Counted from the first letter of the stretch, positions 53,657 to 64,000 are shown. The stretch is DNA of 64,000 bases from Streptomyces sp. P3 (GCA_016893485.2 JAFEKX020000001.1:806001-870000); one strand, 5' to 3'. Notes: generated by a model not told the origin, from the sequence alone. Program-made: numbers and translations.

Positions 53657-55714
53657 TCACTCACGCCTGAGCACGATCAGGTCGGCGTCGTGCGCGGCGC
53701 TCCAGGCGAACGGCAGCCCGTGGTGCAGCAGATGCGCTCCGCTGTACGTCGTCCCCGTCGCCGTGTCCCGGTAGCGCGCCGCCGGTTCGAGTCCCCGCAG
53801 CCGCAACCGGTCCGCGCGCCCCGGCACCAGCGGGGCGCCGTCGAGACGCCCGGTGCTGAGCGCGGCGACGACGGTCCGGTGCCCGGTCGTACTGCACCCC
53901 GCAGCTCGGCGCGTCCGGCGCCCCGAGGAGCCGTGCCTCACCGTGGTGGATCACGTCCCGTACCTCCTTGTACCGGGCGATCCACCGGGCGCCCTCGGCC
54001 CGCTGCTCCGGTGTCCAGGCGCGCAGGTCGGCGCCGATGCCGAGCACGCCGCACATGGCGTTGACGAAGCGGAAGGCGAGGCTGCGCGGGCGTGGGTCGA
54101 AGACGCCGGGGGCGTCGGTGACCCAGGAGCTCATGACGTGCGGGGCGTGCGCGTGCAGGAAGCCGTACTGGATCGAAAGCCGGTCCAGGGGTGCGGTGTT
54201 GTCGCTGGTCCAGATCACGTCGGTGCGGGCGATCGTCGCGTGCTCGATGCGTCCGCCGCCGCCCGCGCAGCCCTCGACGGTGACGTCGGGGTGGGCGGCA
54301 CGGAGGTGGTCGAGGACGCGCAGGTAGCCGGCGACGTGCTCGGCGTCGAGATCGACGCGGCCCGCACCGGGACGGCCGCGCTCGGTGGGCGGGCGGTTCA
54401 TGTCCCACTTGAGGTAGCTGATGTCGTACGTGCCGAGCAGCCGGTCGAGCGTACCGATGACGAAGTCCTGGACGTCGGTCCGGCCGAGGTCGAGGAGGAG
54501 TTGGTTGCGGACGAGCCGGCCGGGGCGGCCCTCGATCCGGTAGACCCACTCGGGGTGTTCGGCGTGCAGGCGGCTCCCCGGGCTGACGGCCTCGGGCTCT
54601 ATCCACAGGCCGAAGTCCAGGTCCAACGCCCGTACGTCCGCGATGAATTGGTCGAAGCCCAGCGGGAAGGCCGCCGGGTCCGGCCACCAGTCACCCAGCC
54701 CCCGGTGTCGTCGGCGCGCCCGGTGAACCAGCCGTCGTCCACGACGAACAGCTCGGCCCCGATGTCGGCGGCTGTCTTCGCCAGCTCCAGCTGTCCGGCC
54801 GCGTCGACGTCGAAGCCGGTGGCCTCCCAGGAGTTGTAGAGGACCTTGTGCGGGCGGTGCAGGCGTTCGCCGGTGAGGTGCCGCTCGTAGCGGTGCCAGA
54901 CGCGGAGAGTCCGTCGAGCCCGTCCGGGCTGAAGGCGCAGGCGAGTCGGGGGTGGTGAGGGTCTCGCCGGGGGTGAGGAACACCGCTCCCTCGTGCGGGA
55001 CGCGGCCCGCCCGTACCCGTACGGCGCCGCCGGGTTCGGCCTCGGCGGTGATGTGCCAGTTGCCGGGCCAGGCGAGGGCGATGCCGTACGCCGACTGTGC
55101 CTCGCTGTCCTGCACGGCGAGCCAGGGCGCGTACGCGTGCCCCGGTGCGCCTTGCAGGCTGCCGATGCTGAACGTGCCTCTGGGGAGGTCGAGTTGGGTG
55201 CGCTGGAACTCCTGCGACCACTGGCCCGTGAGGTAGGTCAGGCGGGCGGTTCCGGTCACGGGGATGTTCACGGCGGCCGAGTCGAGCCGCTCCAGGCGGA
55301 GTTCGCGTGAGGCGGTGAACTCCGTCCAGCGGAGGATCACGTCCGTGCCCGGGACGGTCTCGTAGTGGAGGACGGTGCGGAGGCCCACCTGTTCGTCGTG
55401 GAAGGCGAGTTGCAACGAGCCCTCGCCCGCTTCCGCGCCCGCGAACTCCCACCACGTGCCCCGGTCGTCGCCGTCCGGACGCGAGGCCACCAGCTCGGAG
55501 CCGGTGAACGGCCTCAGCCCGTACGGCAGATACTCGGCCGGGGCCGCGTCGGCGGGCGTGATGAAGTGGGTGCGTCGGGACCAGTCCAGGGCGGAGGGCC
55601 CGTCCTCGACGCCGAGCGGGCCCCAGGCGTCGAGTTCGGCCCAGGGGCCGTCCGGGAGAGGCGCACGGTGTAGCTGGTGTTCTCCGTGCGCAGGGTCCAG
55701 CGCTCGTAGGTCAC
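53657..55714 (-). CDS. GH36 alpha-galactosidase (frameshifted)
   Basis: About 685 residues. The N-terminal beta-sandwich includes LTGQWSQEFQRTQLDLPRGT; the barrel holds LGDWWPDPAAFPLGFDQFIA, LDFGLWIEPEAVSPGSRLHA, the nucleophile aspartate in YDISYLKWDMNRPPTE and the acid/base aspartate in VIWTSDNTAPLDRLSIQYGF with EGCAGGGGRIEH. At least four indels (about 55655, 54950, 54700, 53895). GTG start overlaps the permease stop (GTGA). No signal peptide: it hydrolyses imported alpha-galactosides such as melibiose or raffinose, releasing galactose for the following genes. Confidence 0.9.
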
Positions 55715-56559
55715 TTGACCGCTCCGAGGTTGAGTCCGGCGACGAAGTGCCGCTGGAAGCGCAGGAAGACGGCGACCGTGGGGGCGGCGGCGATGACGGA
55801 GCCGGCCGCGATGACGTTCCACATCGACACGTACTGTCCCTGAAGTCCGATGAGGGCGGCGGTGATCGGCATCTTGGTGTCGCTGCGCAGCACGGTGATC
55901 GCCCAGAGCAGGTCGTTGAAGATCCAGGTGAATGACAGGGCGCTGAGCGCGGCGAGGGCGGGGCGGGTCAGCGGGAGGATGATCCGCCAGAAGATCTGCC
56001 AGGGTCCCGCGCCGTCGACGACCGCCGCCTGCTGGATCTCGGACGGGATCGACCGCATGAATCCGTGCAGGACGAAGACGTAGAAGCCGACGCCGAAGCC
56101 GATCTGTACGCCGATGAGGGCGGGCAGGGTGTCGTAGATGCCCATGACTTCGCTGAGCTTGGACACCGGGATGAGGAGGATCTGCGGTGGGAGGAGGTTG
56201 CCGCCGAGCATGAGGAGCAACAGGGAGCGGCGGAAGGGGAGTTCGTAGCGGCTGAGGCCGAAGGCGGCCATCGCGGCGAGGGCCAGCGTGATCATGACGC
56301 AGGGGATGGTGACGACCAGGCTGTTGATGAGGGCGCGCTGCTGGCCGCCGTCGACCCAGGCCTGGCGGAAGTTGCCGAGGGTGAAGGAGTGCGGCCAACT
56401 GCCCAGGCCGTGGGCGGCGATGTCGTCGAAGGAGCGCAGGCTGGTCACCAGGACGAGCACGATGGGCAGCAGCCAGAGGATGGCCAACGCCCCGGCGCCC
56501 AGGTGGAATCCGGCGGTCGCGGCCCGTTTGCGGCGCAGGGCCGTGGAGTTGGCGGACAT
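55711..56559 (-). CDS. Galactoside ABC permease, MalG type
   Basis: Intact 282-residue protein with six helices (LAILWLLPIVLVLVTSLRSF first) and the EAA loop SEIQQAAVVDGAGPWQIFWR. Starts one base inside the stop of the other permease gene (TGATG) and ends overlapping the GH36 start, so translation is coupled along the operon. Confidence 0.92.
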   Translation of the reverse strand: MSANSTALRRKRAATAGFHLGAGALAILWLLPIVLVLVTSLRSFDDIAAHGLGSWPHSFTLGNFRQAWVDGGQQRALINSLVVTIPCVMITLALAAMAAFGLSRYELPFRRSLLLLMLGGNLLPPQILLIPVSKLSEVMGIYDTLPALIGVQIGFGVGFYVFVLHGFMRSIPSEIQQAAVVDGAGPWQIFWRIILPLTRPALAALSALSFTWIFNDLLWAITVLRSDTKMPITAALIGLQGQYVSMWNVIAAGSVIAAAPTVAVFLRFQRHFVAGLNLGAVK

Positions 56560-57493
56560 CAGTCGGCCTCCCGGAACGCGCGGACGAGGTAGGAGCAGAT
56601 GACGCCGAAGGCCAGCACGAAGATGACGACGGCGAGTGCGGAGCCGTAGCCGAGTCGCAGGGACTGGAAGGCGGTGGAGTACATGTAGGTGCTCAGCAGC
56701 TCTGACGAGTGGTAGGGGCCGCCGCGGGTCAGGGACCAGACGACGTCGAAGGAGCGCAGCGAGTCGATGACGATGACCGACAGAACTACCGCGTTGACGC
56801 TGCGCAGTTGGGGCAGGGTGATGTGCCGCAGGCGTTGCAGGGCGCTCGCGCCGTCGACCTTGGCCGCCTCGTACAGGGCGGGGTCGATGCCCTTGAGGCC
56901 GGCCAGGTAGAGCACCATCACGTAGCCGATCTGGCGCCAGAGCGCGGGCACGATCACCGCGTACAGGGCGGTGTCCTGGTCCGCGAGCCAGGCGTGCCGG
57001 AGGCTGCCGAGGCCTATGGACCGCAGGAGTTGGTTGAGGACGCCGTCGGGCTGGTAGATCGCCTGCCAGACGAGGGCGGTGGCGACCAGGGAGAAGACGA
57101 CGGGCAGGAACAGGGCCGCGCGGTAGAACCCGACGCCGCGGCGCTCCTGTTGGAGCAGGAGTGCGGCGGCGAGGCCGAGCAGGGCGGACAGTCCGCCGAA
57201 GAGGACGAGCCAGAGGACCGTGTGGATCGTCGCGCTGCGGAAGACGTCGTCGTGGGCCATCTCCCGGAAGTTGCCCAGGCCGATGAACTGCGGTGGGGAG
57301 ACGCCGTCCCATTTGGTCAGGGCCAGGTAGAAGCCCTGCACGGCGGGCCAGAACACCCACACCGCCTCGACGAGCAGCGGGACGAGGACGAACGCGAGCA
57401 CCAGCGGGGGTGTCCGCCGGGGCCCTGAACCCGCCTGCCCTTGGCGGGCGTTGGGGCCGGGGATGTCCGGTCGGGCGCGGTCAGGACGGCCAT
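56559..57493 (-). CDS. Galactoside ABC permease, MalF type (frameshifted)
   Basis: About 311 residues; six helices (VLAFVLVPLLVEAVWVFWPA first) and the EAA loop PALYEAAKVDGASALQRLRH. An indel near 57410 separates the N-terminal tail (MAVLTAPDRTSPAP) from the rest. The ATG at 57493 lies one base after the binding-protein stop. Partner of the MalG-type permease. Confidence 0.9.
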
Positions 57494-57494
57494 G

Positions 57495-58787
57495 TCAGGC
57501 GTTCCAGATCTTCTCGGCGTCGCGCTGCCAGTCCGTGAGGATGCCGCCGATCGACTTGGGCCTGGCCAGGAACTTGGTCAGCGCGTTGTCGGCGGAGGGC
57601 TGGAGGGCGTCGCTGGAGTCCCGGTTGAAGAACTGGGTGACCTCGGCCGCCTCCTCGACGTGCTTGCGGCCCTTCTTCACCAGGGCGGTGCCGGCGTCCT
57701 TCGCGTCGGGGTTGCAGGGCAGGACGGTGCCGGAGGAGCCCTTGATGTAGATCTCCTGGGCCTCGGCGGTCGCGAGGTACTTCATCAGGTCGATCACCTG
57801 GTCGTGGCGGCCGGTGCGCGCGCTGGCGAAGTAGCCGTCGGTGGGCGCCTCTTCGGCGAGCAGGACCTTCGGGTCGATGATCGGGAAGCGGAAGAAGTCG
57901 ACGTCGTCGAGGGCGTTCTTGGGCGCCGCGTCGGCGAAGAAGGTGCCGATGAGCATCATGCCGCTGCGGCCGTTGAGCAGAGAGGTCGACGCGTCCTGGA
58001 AGGCGACGGCGGTGCCGTTCGGGTCGATGTACGGCAGTACTTCCTGCCAGCGGTCGAAGACCTTGCGCACCTCGGGGTCGTCGAACCGGTGCTTCCCGGC
58101 GAGGAGTTGGCGGTGGTACTCGGCGCCGTTGATGCGGATGTCGAGGTAGTCGAACCACGCCGAGGCGACCCAGGCCGTGCCACCGCCGGCGCCCAGTCCG
58201 ATCGGGGTGACGCCCTTGCTCTTGAGCTTGTCGCACAGGTCGAGGAAGTCGTCCCAGCTCTTGGGCTCGCTCACGCCCCACTTGGCGAAGTTGGACTTCC
58301 GGTAGAACATGCCCCACCAGTAGTAGGTGGTGGGCACGAAGACCTTCTTGCCCGAACTCGTCGACGTGCACAGCGAGTTAAGGGCCTTCGAGTAGCGCTT
58401 GAGGTCGGGCGAGGAGGTCCACGCCGCGTCGAGGTCGAGCAGCAAATTCTTCTTGGCGTAGGCGTCGGCGACCGAGCCGGGGTACCAGGTGTACACGTCC
58501 GGCGGGTTGGCCGAGGTGAGGTAGGTCGGCAGCTGGGTGCGGAAGGTCTCCGCGGCGACTGTGTTGAGGCTCGCCCGGTCGGAGCCCTTCTTGGCGTAGG
58601 CGGCGACCAGGTCCTCCATGGCCGCCTTGGCCTGCGGGGCGGACAGGTTGGACTGGAGGGTCACTGCCCCCTTGGAGGAGCTCTTGCCGGAGGAGGTGGA
58701 GGTGACGCAGCCGCTGAGCAGTGCCGTCGCCCCTGCGGCGCCGAGTCCGGCGAGGAACCGGCGTCGGTCTGGCTGGTGGTTCGTCAT
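57495..58787 (-). CDS. Galactoside-binding ABC lipoprotein
   Basis: Intact 430-residue family 1 solute-binding protein. RRRFLAGLGAAGATALLSGC combines a twin-arginine motif with a lipobox. Mature blocks: VTLQSNLSAPQAKAAMEDLV, NPPDVYTWYPGSVADAYAKK, VPTTYYWWGMFYRKSNFAKW, MLIGTFFADAAPKNALDDVD. AAGGAGCC precedes the ATG at 58787. Heads the minus-strand operon that continues through permeases and alpha-galactosidase. The AT-rich motif at 58851-58864 is its likely control site. Confidence 0.92.
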   Translation of the reverse strand: MTNHQPDRRRFLAGLGAAGATALLSGCVTSTSSGKSSSKGAVTLQSNLSAPQAKAAMEDLVAAYAKKGSDRASLNTVAAETFRTQLPTYLTSANPPDVYTWYPGSVADAYAKKNLLLDLDAAWTSSPDLKRYSKALNSLCTSTSSGKKVFVPTTYYWWGMFYRKSNFAKWGVSEPKSWDDFLDLCDKLKSKGVTPIGLGAGGGTAWVASAWFDYLDIRINGAEYHRQLLAGKHRFDDPEVRKVFDRWQEVLPYIDPNGTAVAFQDASTSLLNGRSGMMLIGTFFADAAPKNALDDVDFFRFPIIDPKVLLAEEAPTDGYFASARTGRHDQVIDLMKYLATAEAQEIYIKGSSGTVLPCNPDAKDAGTALVKKGRKHVEEAAEVTQFFNRDSSDALQPSADNALTKFLARPKSIGGILTDWQRDAEKIWNA

Positions 58788-58850
58788 GGATGGCTCCTTG
58801 TGGATCCCGCGCGGATCCAGGTTCACGTGGCGTCCCCACCACGTCAAGAA

Positions 58851-58864
58851 TAATTACTAATTTA
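58851..58864. promoter_or_regulatory. AT-rich motif, copy 1, upstream of galactoside operon
   Basis: TAATTACTAATTTA matches TAATTCCTAATTTA at 61102-61115 in 13 of 14 bases and is very unusual in such GC-rich DNA. It lies 64-77 bases before the binding-protein ATG, at the very 3' end of the GH27 gene. Probably an operator for a sugar regulator, possibly overlapping a promoter. Confidence 0.6.
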
Positions 58865-60989
58865 GTTGAACTGAGTCCGGTGTACGTAGCCGTCGACGCC
58901 CTGGAACACCGCGTCGACCGTTCCCTCCGGCCCGGCCACGGCGCCGAGCGCACCGTCGAAAACCGCGCTGGCGAAGGCCTGTTGCTTGGTCCAGCCCTGC
59001 CAGGCACCGTTCTCGTACCGCTGCTGCCAGAGCGTGTAGTCCGCGGCCCGCGCGTACAGCACCACGGCGTCCCCTACGGCGACCAGCGTCGGGCTCCCGC
59101 TGACGGTGCCGCCGACCGACGTCCAGGCCGACCACTCCCCGATGTCTCCCGGGACCGGGTCCCACGTCGTCGGCCGCGCTGCGTACGGCGACCTGGACCC
59201 GCCCCTGCGCGTCCACGACGGCGGACGGTCGCCCGTACACGGCCTTGCCGCCGGGTGCGCCGAGCGAGGACCAGCCGGTGGACGGGCCGCGCTGCACGAC
59301 CTGCCCGTCGGTGCCCGTGGCGAAGAGCGTCCAGTGCGCGGGGTCGGTGAACGCCACCGAGGGCGCGTCGCCGGCCCGGCCGCCCAGGCTTTGCCACCCG
59401 CTCCAGCGGCCGGCGGCGTAGAACCGCCGGTAGACCCGGGAGTCGGCACCGCGTACGAAGACGTCGATCCGGCCACCGGCCGAGGCGTAGGCGGCGGGCT
59501 GGCCGAGGATCTCGCCCTTCGTGGGGCCGCCGAGGTCCCGCGTCCTGCCGCCGGTCCGCTGGACGAGCGAGCCGTGCGGTCCGCGCAGGAAGGCGGTCAG
59601 GGTGTCGCCGTCCCGCACGACGGCGGGACCTGCCGTGGTCCGCTGGCCGAGATTCGTGCCGGGCACGGCGTCCGACCCGGTCAGCTTCAGGAGCGCGGTG
59701 CCGTGCGCCGGGACCTCGACGGTGTACGAGCCCGTGTGGGTACCCCGGTCGGCGCGGGCCCGCAGGTCCCTGACCCGGACCGGCCCGCCGAGCCCGGCGT
59801 CCGCGAACTGCACGGTGCGCAGGGCGGGTTGGTCGGACCGGTTGAGCAGCACGACCGCGCGCCGCCCGTGCCCCTCCAGCACCTTGCTGTAGACGTCACC
59901 GACGGAGTCACTGGCCACGCGTACGCCCTGGACGGCGAGCGGGTCCTGGTCGACGGCGATGATCTCCGGGTTGCGCAGGGTGGTGAGCATCGGGTCGGAC
60001 AGGGTGCGCGGGTCGGAGCCCAGGACGAGCGGTGAGCCCATCTCGGCCCACATCACGTACTGCGTGGTGGACTCCTCCTGGGTCAACTCCAGGGTGCCGT
60101 CGGTCATACGGCGCATGGGGATGAGGTAGTCGGGGTCGTTGTAGTGCCCGGGTCCCTGGGCCTCGGGGTGCCAGGCGTTGGCGTCCATGTTGCGCAGGAT
60201 GTTGGGCCACTGGCCGGGGCTCGGGGTGCCCCAGGCGATGTCCGTCCCGGTGCGCCAGGAGTCGGCGATCGTCGGGGCGTAGACGTACGTGTTGCGCGCG
60301 TCCTGCTCGGGTGTGTGCGGCAGCCCCCAGTCGTCGGTGAGCGGGTTGCACAGGTTGAGCAGCATCGCGCGGCCGGACTTGGCGACCGCGTCGCTGAACT
60401 CCTTGTACGCCGGGCCCGGATCGAGCTTGGCCCCGATGCCGCACAGGAAGTCGACCTTGATCGCGTCGATCTTCCAGCCGGCGAACTGCCGTGCGTCGGC
60501 GTCGTAGTGGCCCCTGCTGCCGAGGCCGCAGCTCTTGCCGCCGTCGTAGGTGCCGGCGTCGGTGTAGATGCCCGCCTTGAGGCCGCGTTCGTGCAGGTAG
60601 GACACCAACGCGGGGATGCCGGAGGGGAAACGGTCCGGGTTGGCGACCAACCGTCCTTGTGCGTCGCGGGGGTTGTCGGCCTGCCAGCCGCCGTCGAGCC
60701 ACACGATGTCGTAACCGGCGTCCCGCAGACCGCTGTTCACCAGCTTGTCCGCGACGGCGCGCACCTGTTGCTCGGTGGGGGCGCCGAGGCCGTAGTAGGT
60801 GTTCCAGCCCATGTAGGGCGTCGGCGCGAGGCCGCTGTCGTAGTAGGCGGGCGCTCCCTGGTCGGTGCCGGTGCGGGCCATGGCCGCGGGGGCCGTGGTG
60901 GCGGCCAGCACGGTCACGACGGCGATGGCGGTGGCTCGGCGGGTCAGTCTCGATGCCGCGGGTGTGCGGACCTGCGGATGTGAAGTCAC
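58862..60989 (-). CDS. Secreted GH27 alpha-galactosidase with lectin-like tail (frameshifted)
   Basis: About 709 residues. A Sec-type signal (AIAVVTVLAATTAPAAMA) starts it. The GH27 barrel shows LAPTPYMGWNTYYGLGAPTE, AGYDIVWLDGGWQADNPRDA, the nucleophile aspartate in WKIDAIKVDFLCGIG and the acid/base region DSWRTGTDIAWGTPS; the C-terminal antiparallel domain follows. Residues about 440-709 are repeats with GWQSLGG/GWSSLGAPGG, resembling PLL-type fucose-binding lectin propellers. One indel near 59165. It releases galactose outside the cell from galactomannan or oligosaccharides; the lectin may bind polysaccharide. Confidence 0.9.
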
Positions 60990-61101
60990 TTGCCTCTCCC
61001 GGAGGTTGGGAAGCAGGAGGACGCGACCCGGGCCGCACTGCGACAGGGGCTTCCGGCGTCACGGCGACGACTGTGGCGTGCGGCCGAAACCCTGTCAACA
61101 T

Positions 61102-61115
61102 TAATTCCTAATTTA
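61102..61115. promoter_or_regulatory. AT-rich motif, copy 2, GH27/GH2 divergent promoter
   Basis: TAATTCCTAATTTA, followed by TTAG, sits 113 bases before the GH27 start and 97 bases before the GH2 start. It is a 13/14 match to the element before the galactoside transporter operon, implying one regulator for secreted hydrolase and uptake system. Confidence 0.6.
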
Positions 61116-61211
61116 TTAGAAGGCTGCATCAGGGGTTGACAGAGTCCATCACGCGTCACAGCCTTTGGCAACGTTGTCAGTGCCGCTGGTTCTTGATGGG
61201 ACATCACGCTC

Positions 61212-64000
61212 ATGACAGATCAATCGGGTTCGCCACGCCCGTCGCGCCGCTCCGTCGTCACCACGGGTTCGACCCTGCTGGCGGGGTTCGGCCTGGGTGC
61301 CGTCCTGCCCATGTCGACCGCCAGCGCCGCCGGTTCCGCCCGGTCGGCCGCGCCCTCCTCCCCGGTGAACTCGCCCTCCACCGCCCGGTGTCGGTCTCCT
61401 CGACGGCCTACGCCCCCACCCCGGGTTCGTTCGTGGTGGACCGGCTCACCTCGCCGGGCGTGCGGGGCAGCGGCTGGCGTGCCGGGGCCGGCGACCCGCA
61501 GTGGATCTCGATCGACCTCCAGGCCGCGTGCGAGGTCACATCGGTCCGCCTCACCTTCGAGGGCGACGCGAGCGACCCGGTGTTCACCCCTCCCACCACG
61601 GGCAACCCGGCCGACGGCACCACGGGCAAGGAGATCCAGTCCAGTTACTCGGTCGAGTACGTCGTCGAGGCGTCGACCGACCACACGTCCTGGACCAGCG
61701 TCCACCGCACCACGGCGGGCACCGGCGGCGTCGTGAACATCCAGCCGCCCCGCCCGGTCACCGCCCGCTGGATACGCCTCACCTCGAACCGCCGCTCCAA
61801 CCCCAACCCCCTTGGCCTCAACGGCTTCGAGGTCTACGGCACCGCCCTGGCCACCGCCCGTCGGCCACGGGCTGGACCGACTGGGGCACCCACCCCGGAC
61901 CCGCGCCGAAGCTGGCGGTCGCCGAGGACGGCACGGTCCCGGTGGAGTCCGGCTGGCGGCTGACGCTCGACGACTGGGCCGACGGTGACGGCGCGAAGCT
62001 GTCCAAGACGGCGGTGGACACCAGCAGTTGGCTCCCGGCCACCGTCCCCGGCACGGTCCTCGGCTCCCTCGTGGACCAGGGCAAGCTGCCCGACCCCGTC
62101 GCCGGGCTGAACAACCTCCACATTCCCGAAGCCCTGTCACGCCATGCCTGGTGGTACAAGCGGGACTTCGAGCTGCCGCACGGTCTGCGCACCGGGTCCG
62201 GGCGCCGGATCTGGCTGGAGTTCGACGGCATCAACCACACCGCCGACATCTGGCTCAACGGCAACCACGTGGGCGGTCTGACCTACCCCTTCGCCCGCTC
62301 GGCCCACGACGTGACCGCGTTCCTCGCGACGCACGGGGCGAACGCGCTCGCCGTGAAGATCACGCCGATGCCGGTGCCCGGCAGCCCCGGCGACAAGGGT
62401 CCCGCCGGTGAGTCCTGGGTGGACGCGGGCGCCAACCAGATGAACCTCAACTCCCCACCTACCTGGCCTCTTCGGGCTGGGACTGGATGCCGGCGGTCCG
62501 CGACCGGGCCGCCGGCATCTGGAACCACGTCCGGCTGAGATCGACCGGCCATGTCGTGATCGGCGACCCGCGTGTCGACACCGCGCTGCCGAACCTGCCC
62601 CAGGTGTCGGTCGCCGAACTGACCGTCGTCGTCCCGGTCCGCAATGCCGACACCAGCGCCCACAAGGTGACGGTCTCCGCGGCCTTCGACAACGTACGGG
62701 TGAGCAAGGCCGTCACCGTGCCCGCGGGCGTGAGCGTCGACGTCACCTTCAGCCCCGACGCCTTCGGTCAACTACGCCTGAAGAATCCCAGGTTGTGGTG
62801 GCCCAACGGCCTCGGCGACCCCACGCTCCATGACCTCACCCTGGTCGCGACGCTCGACGGCGCGGAGAGCGACCGGCGCACGACCCGGTTCGGCATCCGT
62901 CAGTTCGGCTACGAGTACCAGGTGCCGCTGCCGTTCGCCGACTCCGGTGACGCCTACACCCAGACGGTGACCTTCGGCCGGCAACAAGCCCGGTACGTGC
63001 GCGTCAAGTGCCTTACCCGGGCGTCCGGTTGGGGCTACTCGGTGTGGACCCTGGCCGTACGCGACAGCACGCGCGCCGGCACCGACCTGGCTCTGCACGC
63101 CCCGGCCGACGCGTCGACCACGGACGGCGACGACCACGGCGCCGCCAACGTGACCGACGGTGATCCCGACACCCGCTGGTCCTCGGCCTACACGGACGAC
63201 CAGTGGATCCGGGTCGACCTCGGGTCCGTGCAGTCCTTCGACCAGGTCGACCTGGTGTGGGAACAGGCGTACGCGAAGACCTACTTGGTGCAGGTCTCCA
63301 CCGACAACTCCACCTGGACCGACGCGGTGTCGGTGGACAACAGCGCGGTGCCGCTGCCGTTCGGCAACGCCAACGCGAGCCTGCAGGTGGAGGACTTCAC
63401 CGCCCAGACCGCCCGCTACGTGCGCCTCTCCTGCGGGCTGCGCAACACCAGTTGGGGCAACTCCCTGTGGTCGCTCGGTGTCGTCGACAGCACGGCGCCC
63501 TCGACCGACCTGGCCCTGCACCAGAAGACGACCGCGTCCACCGAGGACCCCGACCACCCGGCCGCGCACGCCACCGACGGTGACTCGAGCACCCGTTGGT
63601 CCTCCGAGTACGCGGACAACCAGTGGATCCAGGTCGACCTCGGGGCCGCGAGGCGTTTCGACCGGGTCGCCGTGCTGTGGGAGTCGGCCTACCCGAAGAC
63701 GTATGTGATCCAGGTGTCGGACGACGGCGACACGTGGACGGACGTGAAGTCGGTGTCCAACACGCCCGATCCGTTGAAGATCAGCGTCAACGGGGTGCGG
63801 GTGCTGGCCCGCGGCGGCAACTGGGGCTGGGACGAACTCCTGCGCCGGATGCCACCGGAGCGCATGGACGCGGCGGTGCGGATGCACCGCGACATGAACT
63901 TCACGATGATCCGCAACTGGGTGGGCACGTCCGACCGGGAGGAGTTCTTCGCCGCCTGCGACGAACACGGCATCCTGGTGTGGAACGACTTCCCCAACGC
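61212..64000 (+). CDS. GH2 glycosidase with multiple discoidin segments (partial, frameshifted)
   Basis: Runs off the window; over 925 residues seen. A Tat-like signal (SRRSVVTTGSTLLAGFGLGA) is followed by an F5/8C domain (61398-61840), then the GH2 jelly roll (SRHAWWYKRDFELPHGLRTG, WLEFDGINHTADIWLNGNHV), the Ig-like domain ending RLKNPRLWWPNGLGDPTLHD and TTRFGIRQFGYEY. Next come about 280 residues of discoidin sequence (62926-63775), and only then the barrel (VNGVRVLARGGNWGWDELLR, DAAVRMHRDMNFTMIRNWVG). The overall build resembles exo-beta-glucosaminidase or beta-mannosidase GH2 enzymes. Indels near 61392, 61858 and 62455. Secreted; catalytic glutamates lie beyond the window. Confidence 0.85.

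Overview
The window is high-GC actinomycete DNA. Gene content and style (GntR/MocR, LacI, DgoR-type and MarR regulators, DUF6069, DUF6194, DUF3887, a Tat-signalled FAD dehydrogenase, many secreted or sugar-specific glycosidases, GTG starts, 1-4 nt gene overlaps) point to Streptomyces or a very close relative. About 52 protein genes, one decayed gene and one internally deleted gene are supported. No tRNA, rRNA, CRISPR array, insertion sequence, prophage or origin was seen.

The most important caution concerns sequence quality. Most genes are split into two to five frames by single-base indels, usually one missing G or C in a short G/C run. They occur evenly in housekeeping-like and operon genes alike, so I read them as uncorrected sequencing errors rather than true pseudogenes. 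Coordinates below are for the reconstructed genes, with approximate frameshift points stated.

Layout. Positions 1-35 kb form a mosaic of small regulator-plus-enzyme modules: a PPOX flavoprotein and glutamate decarboxylase; an operon of alanyl-tRNA editing protein, XRE/cupin regulator and threonine aldolase (minus); an HxlR regulator, a PobA-like hydroxylase with an AraC regulator, and a quinone oxidoreductase; esterase, broken glycerophosphodiesterase and inositol monophosphatase; DUF6069 with a TetR gene; LysR with a class V aminotransferase; MocR, DapA-like aldolase and MFS exporter; DUF6194; a double MerR regulator; DUF3887 and PLDc_N genes; SDR; an HxlR-peroxiredoxin fusion divergent from a second enolase; MarR with an oxidoreductase; MMPL exporter divergent from TetR; FAD dehydrogenase; SDR divergent from an XRE regulator; expansin-like protein; an unknown lipoprotein. 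Shared operator-like motifs link several regulators to neighbouring targets.

Positions 35-64 kb are a large carbohydrate-utilisation region. After a decayed ROK gene comes a LacI regulator and a plus-strand operon: binding protein, two permeases, GH38 alpha-mannosidase and GH2 beta-galactosidase, followed by a MOSC-ferredoxin reductase fusion. Facing it is a long minus-strand series that reads, from 58.8 kb down to 48.4 kb: sugar ABC transporter, GH36 alpha-galactosidase, SDR sugar dehydrogenase, DgoR-like regulator, DgoD galactonate dehydratase, aldose epimerase, KDPG/KDPGal aldolase and KDG-type kinase. This looks like an oxidative De Ley-Doudoroff galactose route fed by galactoside uptake and hydrolysis. 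Beyond it lie a secreted GH27 alpha-galactosidase with a lectin-like tail and, divergently, a GH2 enzyme carrying several discoidin (F5/8C) segments that runs off the end of the window. Almost identical AT-rich motifs upstream of the transporter and in the GH27/GH2 divergent promoter suggest one regulator controls this set.
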